NCBI GenBank assembly: GCA_038324115.1
Contig: JBBQHQ010000125.1
Span: forward strand, 1 to 8,128
Length of the DNA stretch: 8,128 nucleotides
From: Gaiellasilicea sp038324115
GTDB taxonomy: Bacteria > Actinomycetota > Thermoleophilia > Gaiellales > Gaiellaceae
Direction of reading: 5' to 3'
In this document: positions 1-5,560 of the stretch, piece after piece
How the letters are laid out: the number at the start of each line of letters is the position of its first letter
Position numbering within the stretch: the first letter of the stretch is position 1
Translations under genes and position numbers: made by a program
The notes under the pieces: generated by a model
What the model saw: the letters and a program-made list of their open reading frames with translations, nothing else
Databases searched by the model: none
Told to the model about the DNA's origin: nothing

Positions 1-116
1 TCGTGCTCAGGAACCTGCTGCTCGTGGCGCTGCTCGGGGTGCTGGCCGCAGCCGCACGAGCAGGAGGGCGAAGAGGGCGACGAGCACGAGGTTCCGGAGC
101 AGCACCACCCAGCTGA
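1..116 (+). CDS. C-terminal tail of a gene entering from the left; probable membrane glycosyltransferase paralogue
   Basis: Reading frame 3 is open from the left edge to a TGA at 114-116, giving at least 37 residues that begin VLRNLLLVALLGVLAA and end in a basic Arg/Gly/Ala-rich tail. The hydrophobic part matches the last membrane segment of the opposite-strand GT87-like protein (LLRNLVLVALFALL). Over 13 aligned codons (6-44 against 99-61 on the other strand) 28 of 39 bases agree. Five of the nine differing codons are synonymous and the other four are conservative (L/V, L/F, G/A, V/L). That pattern fits two genes kept under protein-level selection better than chance antisense reading. The inferred product is the end of a related polytopic GT-C transferase, lying tail to tail with its paralogue and overlapping it by 110 bases. 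The body of the gene is outside the window, so identity rests on a short segment. The alternative is an old inverted duplication with no surviving gene. Confidence 0.5.
   Translation, partial: VLRNLLLVALLGVLAAAARAGGRRGRRARGSGAAPPS
6..99. repeat. Imperfect inverted repeat, 39-base arms (6-44 and 61-99), 16-base spacer
   Basis: The left arm read forward and the right arm read on the other strand agree at 28 of 39 bases without gaps. Both arms are in the reading frame of their own gene (the partial plus-strand gene and the GT87-like minus-strand gene), and both encode the last membrane helix. The arms could pair in RNA from either strand around a 16-base loop, so the structure could also help end transcription between the convergent genes. 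There is no U-tract, and paralogy of the two genes is a sufficient explanation. Confidence 0.6.
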
Positions 117-1206
117 CCCCGCCGACGGCCACGACCTCGTCGAAGCGCCCCGGGAACCAGACGTGGGTGAGCGCGCAGGCGGCGAGGAGCAGCGCCGACG
201 CGCGTCGGCCGCAGATCGGCACGAGCGGGATCAGCCAGACGAGGTACTGCGGCGAGAGCACCTTGCCGAGCGTGACGAGGGCCACGGTGGTCGCCGCCGC
301 CGCGAGAGCGAGCCGGGCGGGCGTGGCCGGGCCGCGGAGGTAGAGGAGGAGCGCGAGCCCGAGCGCCGCGAGCTGCGCGACCGAGTGGAGCGCGCCGACG
401 GCATCCGCGAGCCTCCCCGCGAGGTCGAGCGAGTAGGGGTCGCCGACGACGACGCGGGCGTCATAGAGCCCGAGCCGATCGGCGACGAGGAGGGCGGAGC
501 CGCCGAGGCTCTCGATCTGGAGGCCGCGGGTCAGCTGGGTCTCGAGGCTGTAGCCGAGCCCGCCGGGCGCTGCGAGCGCGAAGGGCGCGGCGACGGCGAG
601 ACCGGCGGCGACGAGCGCGAGCAGCGTCGCCCGGCCTGCCCTGAGGCCGTGGCTCCGGGCGACGTGGAGGACGGCCAGCGGCCCGAGCGCGAGCGGGAAG
701 AGCTTCGCGGCCGCGCCCAGCCCGAGGGCGGCCCCGCCGAGCCTGTCGCGCCCCGCGACGAGCGCAGCCAGCGCGCCCGCGGCGAAGAGGGTCGGCCAGG
801 GGTCGAAGCTCGAGATCGCGATCGGCCCGAGGACGCCGGCCGAGATCCCCGCGACCGCGCAGGCCTCGATCGTCCGGCGCCGTCCGTGCCCGAGCGCGGC
901 CATGGTCAGCGCCAGGAAGACGATCGCGCCGGCGAGGAAGAGGGTCTCCAGGGCCTTGAACTGCGGCACGTAGCGGCTGTCGGGGCCGAGGGCCGGCAGG
1001 GTCAGGACGGGGAGCGCGAGCGGCGGGAACTCGACGAAGAAGTCGCGGTACGGGACGGCGCCAGTCAGGGCGTGCTCGCCGTACTGCTGGTAGTGGCCGG
1101 TGTCGCCGACCCCCTTTGAGCTGAGCAGGCCGTGATCCGTGAGCGTGAGCGAGAGGAGCAGCAGCGCGACCCCGACGAGGGCGCCGCACCTCGCGACGGC
1201 GCTCAC
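7..1206 (-). CDS. GT87/DUF2029-type polytopic membrane glycosyltransferase (mannosyltransferase-like)
   Basis: The protein has 399 residues and is very hydrophobic, with about nine to ten membrane segments by eye. After the first segment (about 8-22) comes an outward loop with GDTGHYQQY (D35) and YRDFFVEFPP (53-62, with D55 and E59). An acidic loop followed by P-YRDF-x-x-E-(Y/F)-PP is the usual signature of the DUF2029/GT87 family, GT-C transferases that take sugars from polyprenyl-phosphate donors on the outer face of the membrane; sugar and acceptor cannot be read from sequence. The GTG start at 1206 shares GTGA with the stop of the upstream glycosyltransferase, so translation is probably coupled; no strong Shine-Dalgarno precedes it. 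The open frame runs further upstream, but that part is arginine-rich and antisense-like and lies over the neighbouring gene, so I do not include it. The last ~30 codons overlap the convergent tail at 1-116, and the basic end (RLRPAPRAAPRAAGS) may be shaped by that overlap. Confidence 0.8.
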   Translation of the reverse strand: MSAVARCGALVGVALLLLSLTLTDHGLLSSKGVGDTGHYQQYGEHALTGAVPYRDFFVEFPPLALPVLTLPALGPDSRYVPQFKALETLFLAGAIVFLALTMAALGHGRRRTIEACAVAGISAGVLGPIAISSFDPWPTLFAAGALAALVAGRDRLGGAALGLGAAAKLFPLALGPLAVLHVARSHGLRAGRATLLALVAAGLAVAAPFALAAPGGLGYSLETQLTRGLQIESLGGSALLVADRLGLYDARVVVGDPYSLDLAGRLADAVGALHSVAQLAALGLALLLYLRGPATPARLALAAAATTVALVTLGKVLSPQYLVWLIPLVPICGRRASALLLAACALTHVWFPGRFDEVVAVGGVSWVVLLRNLVLVALFALLLVRLRPAPRAAPRAAGS

Positions 1207-2438
1207 GCGCGGGTGACCCGGCGGGCCACGGCGACGGCGCCGGCAGCCCAGAGGACGAAGAACGGCGGCAGGCTCGCGAAGAGGAAGCGCGGGTGGAGGG
1301 AGGTGTGCGCGTAGAAGCTGTAGAACGCCGCGTTGACGAGCGTCGCTGCGAGCAGGAGCGTCAGCGCTTCCCGCCGCCGGACCGCGAGCGCCCCGACGAT
1401 CGCCAGTGGGAGCAGCACGATCAGCGTCCTCGGCGAGAAGAGGAGCGACTCGGTCCAGCTCCGCCCGGCGTAGGAGAGCGAGAACGGGTCGGGCGGGAGC
1501 AGGTTGCGGCCGTTCTCCTCGCTGACGTAACCGAGCGGCCAGTAGGCCAGCGCGACGGGGAGCAGGACGAGCGCGCCGAGCGCGAGCGGGAGAGCGGGGC
1601 GGACGCCGCGGAAGCGGAGGACGACGAGCACCGCGAGCGCCGCCAGGAGTGCGTTCGAGATCTTGACGAGGGACGCGTACGAGAGCGCCAGACCTGCGAG
1701 CGCGAGGGTGAGGTCGGACGACCGTGGGCGGAGCAGCAGTGCCAGAGCGACCGCGACGAGTGCGCTCGAGAGCGGCTCGGTGTAGAGCGCGAGCCCGGTC
1801 TCGACGAACCAGGTCCCGTTCTCCCAGGCGCTTTGGCCCGCGACCACGACCGAGACGAGCGGCCACACGGCGAGGGCGCCGGCCGCCACGAGCCCGACCG
1901 CCCGCCTGCCCGTCGCCCAGAGCCCCGCGTAGGCGGTCGCGACGACGGCGACCGCGTTGGCCACGAGCAGGAGCGGGAAGCCGACGGCGAAGGCGACCTC
2001 GTAGCTCGCGACCCCAAGCAGCCGCGCGGGCAGGAGCGGCACGCTCCAGAGCAGCGACCAGCCGAAGACGGCCGAGCCGCTCGGCTCCATCTCGAGCACG
2101 ACGACTGTGACCGCGAGCGCCGCGACCTCGACGGCGCCGAGCAGCACCCACGGGCGCCACTCCGGTCGCGTCCGCCAGAGCCGGACGACGGCCACGATGG
2201 CCGCGGCGCAGGCGAGCAGGAGCAGGGCCAACACCACGGCGGGGAGGCGCCCCGGTGCCGCGATGAACTCACGGGCGGCCGCGTAGAAGCCGGCGTCGTC
2301 TCCCGTCCCGGCGACGAGGTCGAAGCGGGGCAGGCCGGGGACGTCGTGGCCCTCCGCCGCGAGCGCGACGAGCGGCGGAACGGCCCGGAGGACGACGAGG
2401 CCCGCGAGGACGAGCGACCAGCGGCGTCCGAGGCTCAT
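1203..2438 (-). CDS. Polytopic GT-C membrane glycosyltransferase (ArnT/GT39-like architecture)
   Basis: This is a 411-residue integral membrane protein with roughly ten or more hydrophobic segments. After the first segment (about 8-28) an outer loop carries GTGDDAGFY with adjacent acidic residues D47-D48. GT39/ArnT-like and related GT-C enzymes keep a catalytic acidic residue in this loop. Later landmarks are LYTEPLSS in mid-protein, SYASLVKISN, and the C-terminal HPRFLFASLPPFFVLW, which resembles the closing part of many 'glycosyltransferase family 39' proteins. The expected role is sugar transfer from a polyprenyl-phosphate-linked donor to a growing surface glycan on the outer face of the membrane; donor and acceptor are not predictable. 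The ATG at 2438 is the first gene of a two-gene operon and its TGA overlaps the next gene's GTG. No Shine-Dalgarno is well placed before the ATG (GAGGAAA lies about 18-20 bases away), so it may be leaderless. The exact family is uncertain; the membrane GT-C type is fairly secure. Confidence 0.75.
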   Translation of the reverse strand: MSLGRRWSLVLAGLVVLRAVPPLVALAAEGHDVPGLPRFDLVAGTGDDAGFYAAAREFIAAPGRLPAVVLALLLLACAAAIVAVVRLWRTRPEWRPWVLLGAVEVAALAVTVVVLEMEPSGSAVFGWSLLWSVPLLPARLLGVASYEVAFAVGFPLLLVANAVAVVATAYAGLWATGRRAVGLVAAGALAVWPLVSVVVAGQSAWENGTWFVETGLALYTEPLSSALVAVALALLLRPRSSDLTLALAGLALSYASLVKISNALLAALAVLVVLRFRGVRPALPLALGALVLLPVALAYWPLGYVSEENGRNLLPPDPFSLSYAGRSWTESLLFSPRTLIVLLPLAIVGALAVRRREALTLLLAATLVNAAFYSFYAHTSLHPRFLFASLPPFFVLWAAGAVAVARRVTRA

Positions 2439-2522
2439 CGACCCATTCTGCGGGTTTCCTCGCCGGTGAGGTTTTCGTTAAGTTCGGAGGCATTTCGGGC
2501 GTCTCCCGCTACGATCGGCGCG
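2439..2522. promoter_or_regulatory. Divergent control region between the two operons
   Basis: These 84 bases separate a minus-strand ATG (2438) from a plus-strand ATG (2523), so both operons must be started from here or from inside the neighbouring gene. On the plus strand TACGAT at 2510-2515 fits the TANNNT -10 pattern, and its last base is only 8 bases before the A of the ATG, which would give a leaderless or nearly leaderless mRNA. On the minus strand CAGAAT (2450-2445) sits at the same distance from the other ATG but is a poor -10 match. The middle (GTTTTCGTTAAGTTC, about 2471-2485) is AT-rich for this genome and may hold -35 or activator contacts. No good TTGACA is present, and no Shine-Dalgarno sits at the normal distance before either start. 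Confidence 0.35.
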
Positions 2523-3464
2523 ATGCCGACCTCTGTCGTCACCGGCGGCGCCGGCTTCCTCGGCTCGCACCTCTCCGATGCGCTCCTCGCCCGCGGCCAC
2601 CGCGTGATCTGCGTGGACAACCTCGAGACCGGCTCGCTCGCCAACATCGAGCACAACCGCTCCAACACCGACTTCGAGTTCGTCCCGCACGACCTGACCC
2701 AGCCGATCCGGCTCGAGGGCGACGTCGACTTCGTCTACCACCTCGCCAGCCCGGCGAGCCCGATCGACTACCTGCGCCTGCCGCTGCAGACGCTCAAGGT
2801 CGGCTCGTACGGGACGCACAACGCGCTCGGCCTCGCCAAGTTCAAGCGCGCCCGGTTCCTGCTCGCCTCGACCTCAGAGGTCTACGGCGACCCACAGGTG
2901 CACCCGCAGCCCGAGACCTACTGGGGCCACGTCAACCCGATCGGCCCGCGCGGGGTCTACGACGAGGCGAAGCGCTACGCCGAGGCTCTGACGATGGCCT
3001 ACCACCGCCAGCAGGGCGTGGACACCGCGATCGTCCGGATCTTCAACACCTACGGTCCCCGGATGCGCCCGTACGACGGCCGCGCGATCCCGAACTTCGT
3101 CCGCCAGGCGATCGAGCAGAAGCCGATCACCGTCTACGGCGACGGCTCCCAGACGCGCAGCTTCTGTTACGTGGACGACCTGATCCGCGGTCTCATCGGG
3201 CTCGTCGAGAGCGGTGAGCACCTACCCGTGAACATCGGCAACCCGAACGAGTTCACGCTGCTCGAGCTCGCCCAGAAGGTGATCGAGGTCTTCGAGACCT
3301 CGAGCGAGATCGTCTTCGAGGCGCTGCCGGTGGACGATCCCAAGGTCCGTCAGCCCGACATCACGCGCGCCCGGCAGGTGCTCGGCTGGGAGCCCGAGAT
3401 CGCGCTGGACGACGGCCTCCGCCGCCTGCGCGAGTCGCTGCCGCAGGAAGCGCCCGTTGCGTAG
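2523..3464 (+). CDS. UDP-glucuronate decarboxylase (UDP-xylose synthase), extended SDR family
   Basis: This 313-residue cytoplasmic enzyme converts UDP-glucuronate to UDP-xylose with bound NAD. The Rossmann motif GGAGFLGSH (G8, G11, G14) and D32 for the NAD ribose open the protein. UXS-type motifs follow in order: ASPASPIDY (75-83), STSEVYGDP (116-124), RGVYDEAKRYAE (143-154) with the Y146/K150 pair, RIFNTYGPRM, GDGSQTRSFCYVDDL and LPVDDPKVRQPDI. T117 and E119 fit the other catalytic positions; the E-to-Y spacing of 27 matches my recollection of human UXS1 (E204/Y231). Length is normal for bacterial UXS and it lacks the N-terminal membrane anchor of the animal enzyme. The ATG at 2523 is chosen because the Rossmann strand begins immediately; the frame is open far upstream, but that stretch is arginine/glutamate-rich antisense of the GT gene. 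There is no Shine-Dalgarno, so a leaderless start is likely. It is first in an operon with the hydrolase and suggests xylose, or a sugar derived from it, in the exported glycan. Confidence 0.92.
   Translation: MPTSVVTGGAGFLGSHLSDALLARGHRVICVDNLETGSLANIEHNRSNTDFEFVPHDLTQPIRLEGDVDFVYHLASPASPIDYLRLPLQTLKVGSYGTHNALGLAKFKRARFLLASTSEVYGDPQVHPQPETYWGHVNPIGPRGVYDEAKRYAEALTMAYHRQQGVDTAIVRIFNTYGPRMRPYDGRAIPNFVRQAIEQKPITVYGDGSQTRSFCYVDDLIRGLIGLVESGEHLPVNIGNPNEFTLLELAQKVIEVFETSSEIVFEALPVDDPKVRQPDITRARQVLGWEPEIALDDGLRRLRESLPQEAPVA
3445..3450 (+). promoter_or_regulatory. Shine-Dalgarno AGGAAG that sets the TTG start of the hydrolase
   Basis: AGGAAG lies six bases before TTG at 3457, inside the last codons of the UDP-glucuronate decarboxylase gene. 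It supports the unusual TTG start over any later codon, because starting there keeps the whole signal peptide (MRSRIALVLAALV...). The overlap TTGCGTAG places the start just before the upstream stop, a layout that favours translational coupling. Confidence 0.7.
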
Positions 3465-4626
3465 CCGGATCGCGCTTGTCCTGGCCGCGCTCGTCACGGT
3501 GGCCGGCTTCGCCGCATCCTCCGCCGAGAGCTCGCGCTACCTCCAGCGCGGGATCTTCGACGACGCCTCGATCCACTACGGGAACCCGGATGAGGTCTTC
3601 CCGCTGCTCCAGGCGCTCGGCACGCAGCTGATCCGGGTCAACCTCGTCTGGGGCGGAGCGAACGGGGTCGCGAAGCGCCGGCCCGCGAATGCGGCGAACC
3701 CGGACGACCCGGCGTACGACTGGACGTCGTACGACCGCACGGTCAACTACGCGACCCAGTTCGGGATCAAGGTCGTCTTCGCGATCCTCGGGACGCCGCC
3801 GTGGGCGAATGCGGCCGCCGGCACGAACGTGGCGCCGCGCAACTTCCTCGACCTCCAGCGCTTCGCGGCGGCGGCGGCCAAGCGCTACAACGGCGCCTGG
3901 AAGGCCAAGGACGGCCGGGCCCTCCCGCCGGTGCGCTACTGGCTCGCCTGGAACGAGCCGAACAACCCCGCCTTCCTCCGGCCCCAGTTCCGCAAGGTGC
4001 GCAAGGGCTACGTGATCCAGAGCGCGATCTCCTACGCGAAGATCTGCAACGCGATCTACCGTGGCGTCGCAATCACGTCGCTCGGCGCCTCGAAGGTCGC
4101 CTGTGGCGTGACCGCGCCGCGGGGGAACAACATCCCGAACGGGGCGCGCAGCTCCGTCTCGCCGCTTGCCTTCCTCCGCGCAATGAAGAAGGCCGGCGCG
4201 ACCAAGTTCGACGCCTACGCGCACCATCCGTACTACGGCGCCCCGAACGAGACGCCCTCGACGCCGCCCCCGCGAGCCTCGCGTGGCCAGGAGCCGACGG
4301 CGGTCACTCTCGGGAACATCGGCACGCTGATCCGCGAGGTGACGAAGCTGTACGGGAACAAGCGGATCTGGATCACCGAGTACGGCTACCAGACGAACCC
4401 GCCCGACCGGATCTTCGGCGTCACCCTGAACCAGCAGGCCCGCTACCTGACGCAGGCGTACGGGATCGCAAAGAAGAATCCGCGGATCGACATGATGCTC
4501 TGGTTCCTGCTCAAGGACGAGTCGCGCGCGCGACTCGAGGAGGGCTGGCAGTCCGGCCTTCTCACCCAGGGCGGGCTGAAGAAGCCGAGCTTCAAGGCGT
4601 TCCAGGCCCTCGGTCCCCAGAAGTAA
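3457..4626 (+). CDS. Secreted clan GH-A (TIM-barrel) glycoside hydrolase, GH5/GH39-like
   Basis: This 389-residue exported protein has a classic signal peptide: MRSR, a hydrophobic core (residues 5-20) and a likely signal peptidase I cut after A23 (SSA|ES). The rest reads as a (beta/alpha)8 barrel: RVNLVWGG, GIKVVFAILGTPPWAN, then WNEPNN at 165-170 with E167 as probable acid/base, DAYAHHPYYG on a later strand, ITEYGY with E308 as probable nucleophile, and MMLWFLLKDE near the last strand. Asn-Glu on strand 4 plus Glu on strand 7 is the hallmark of clan GH-A retaining hydrolases. The only cysteines, C197 and C216, could form a disulfide. The family within GH-A and the substrate are unresolved; xylan-like or locus-encoded glycan is a guess from the UDP-xylose synthase next door. 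TTG start, 8-base overlap with the upstream gene. The last 35 bases overlap the convergent epimerase gene. It may trim, release or remodel the polysaccharide made here. Confidence 0.85.
   Translation: MRSRIALVLAALVTVAGFAASSAESSRYLQRGIFDDASIHYGNPDEVFPLLQALGTQLIRVNLVWGGANGVAKRRPANAANPDDPAYDWTSYDRTVNYATQFGIKVVFAILGTPPWANAAAGTNVAPRNFLDLQRFAAAAAKRYNGAWKAKDGRALPPVRYWLAWNEPNNPAFLRPQFRKVRKGYVIQSAISYAKICNAIYRGVAITSLGASKVACGVTAPRGNNIPNGARSSVSPLAFLRAMKKAGATKFDAYAHHPYYGAPNETPSTPPPRASRGQEPTAVTLGNIGTLIREVTKLYGNKRIWITEYGYQTNPPDRIFGVTLNQQARYLTQAYGIAKKNPRIDMMLWFLLKDESRARLEEGWQSGLLTQGGLKKPSFKAFQALGPQK
4518..4537. repeat. 20-base perfect palindrome (CG-rich) inside the hydrolase gene
   Basis: Bases 4518-4537 are identical to their own reverse complement, with a (GC)n core flanked by CGAGTC and GACTCG. 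It encodes DESRARLE in the hydrolase and lies about 55 bases before the convergent overlap with the epimerase gene. A perfect palindrome has no free loop and no U-tract follows, so it is not a standard terminator. It could be a protein site, a pause element or a by-product of extreme GC codon use. Confidence 0.4.
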
Positions 4627-5560
4627 GCGGGGGTCGGACGAGGCTGGCAGCGGTGCGGCGGAGACCCTCCTCGAGCGTGACCGCAGGCTCCCAGTCGAGC
4701 GCCTCCCGGGCCGCCGAGATGTCCGCCCAGGAGTCGCGGATGTCGCCGGCGCGGGGCGGCAGATGGGTGCGCTCCACCGGCTTGCCGAGGATCTCGCCGA
4801 TCAGGTCCGCGACCCGGTTGACGCTCGCCGGCTCGTCCGAGGCGATGTTGAACATCCGCCCGCTCGCGTCGGGGGCGTCCGCGGCGAGCAGGGTCGCGTC
4901 GACGACGTTGCCGACGTAGGTGAAGTTCCGCGACTGCTCGCCGTCCCCGAAGATCGTCACCGGTCGCCCCTCGGCGATCGCGGTCACGAAGAGCGGCACG
5001 ACCGCGGCGTACTGCGAGAACGGGCTCTGGCGCTCCCCGAAGACGTTGAAGTAGCGGAGCACGACGGACTCGAGCGCCTCGTAGACGCGGCTGAAACTGA
5101 CGCAGTAGCGCTCGGCCGCCAGCTTCGCGACGCCGTAGGGCGCGATCGGGTCGGGCGGGGTCGCCTCGGTCGTCGGCAGGTCGCGCGTGGAGCCGTAGAC
5201 CGAGCTCGAGGAGGAGAAGACGACGCGGCGCGCTCCCTCGTCCCGCGCCGCGAGCAGCACGTTCAGCGTCCCCTCGATGTTGACCGCGCTCGAGGTGAGC
5301 GGATCCTGGACGGAGCGCGGCACCGACCCGAGGGCCCCGAGGTGGAAGACAGTCTCGACGCCGCGCATCGCGTTGTGGACGCGCTCGTAGCTGCGCAGCT
5401 CGCCCTCGACCACCTCGACGTCGATTCCCTCCAGGTTGGCGCGATCGCCGGTCGAGAAGTTGTCCAGCACGCGCACCTCGTCGCCGCGCTCGAGCAGCGC
5501 CCGGACGAGGTGGGAGCCGATGAAGCCGCCGCCGCCGGTCACGAGCACGCGCCTGCTCAC
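4592..5560 (-). CDS. NAD-dependent UDP-sugar 4-epimerase (WbpP/GalE-type SDR)
   Basis: This is a 322-residue cytoplasmic extended SDR. The NAD motif GGGGFIGSH has G9, G12 and G15, and D33 follows strand 2. Then come LGSVPRSVQDP (77-87), FSSSSSVYGS (115-124, S118 by alignment), PYGVAK with Y142/K146, LRYFNVFGERQ (168-178), YAAVVP, GDGEQSRNFTYV and AGDIRDSWADIS. GSVPRS and RYFNVFG-RQ with YAAV-P are closer to WbpP/Gne-type UDP-N-acetylhexosamine 4-epimerases than to E. coli GalE. Serine 277 aligns with the gatekeeper (GalE Tyr299, WbpP Ser306 as I recall), which admits N-acetylated sugars. UDP-glucuronate 4-epimerase is the main alternative. It supplies a C4-inverted UDP-sugar for the glycan. 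The GTG start at 5560 has GGAGG seven bases before it and shares GTGA with the methyltransferase stop. It is the last gene of its operon. The final ~15 residues (VRPPLTSGDRGPGTP) lie past the conserved fold and partly overlap the end of the convergent hydrolase gene. Confidence 0.85.
   Translation of the reverse strand: MSRRVLVTGGGGFIGSHLVRALLERGDEVRVLDNFSTGDRANLEGIDVEVVEGELRSYERVHNAMRGVETVFHLGALGSVPRSVQDPLTSSAVNIEGTLNVLLAARDEGARRVVFSSSSSVYGSTRDLPTTEATPPDPIAPYGVAKLAAERYCVSFSRVYEALESVVLRYFNVFGERQSPFSQYAAVVPLFVTAIAEGRPVTIFGDGEQSRNFTYVGNVVDATLLAADAPDASGRMFNIASDEPASVNRVADLIGEILGKPVERTHLPPRAGDIRDSWADISAAREALDWEPAVTLEEGLRRTAASLVRPPLTSGDRGPGTP

Noticed and set aside
1..116. Inverted repeat at the window edge as an assembly or amplification artefact
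   Set aside because: The arms differ at 11 of 39 bases with a coding-type pattern of changes, whereas artefactual inversions would be nearly identical.
163..1119. Long plus-strand open frame (318 codons) rich in Arg, Glu and Gly
   Set aside because: It is antisense to the GT87-like gene, has no domain motif and has the charged low-complexity look of an opposite-strand shadow in very GC-rich DNA.
1207..2160. In-frame upstream extension of the GT87-like protein beyond GTG 1206
   Set aside because: The extension is Arg/Ala/Pro-rich with no motifs and lies over the well-supported glycosyltransferase gene in another frame; the GTGA overlap gives a natural start at 1206.
1293..2522. In-frame upstream extension of the UDP-glucuronate decarboxylase
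   Set aside because: It is antisense to the GT gene and made of Arg/Glu/Asp repeats, and the Rossmann fold begins right at ATG 2523.
3361..4227. Minus-strand open frame of 288 codons opposite the decarboxylase/hydrolase junction
   Set aside because: It is valine/arginine/aspartate-rich shadow of two strongly supported genes, with no recognisable fold or ribosome site.
4518..4537. Palindrome as an intrinsic transcription terminator
   Set aside because: There is no loop and no run of T on either side, and it lies inside coding sequence; kept only as an oddity.
3801..4919. Plus-strand open frame of 372 codons across the hydrolase end and the epimerase gene
   Set aside because: It is out of frame with the hydrolase and antisense to the epimerase, both of which have full motif sets; composition is low-complexity.
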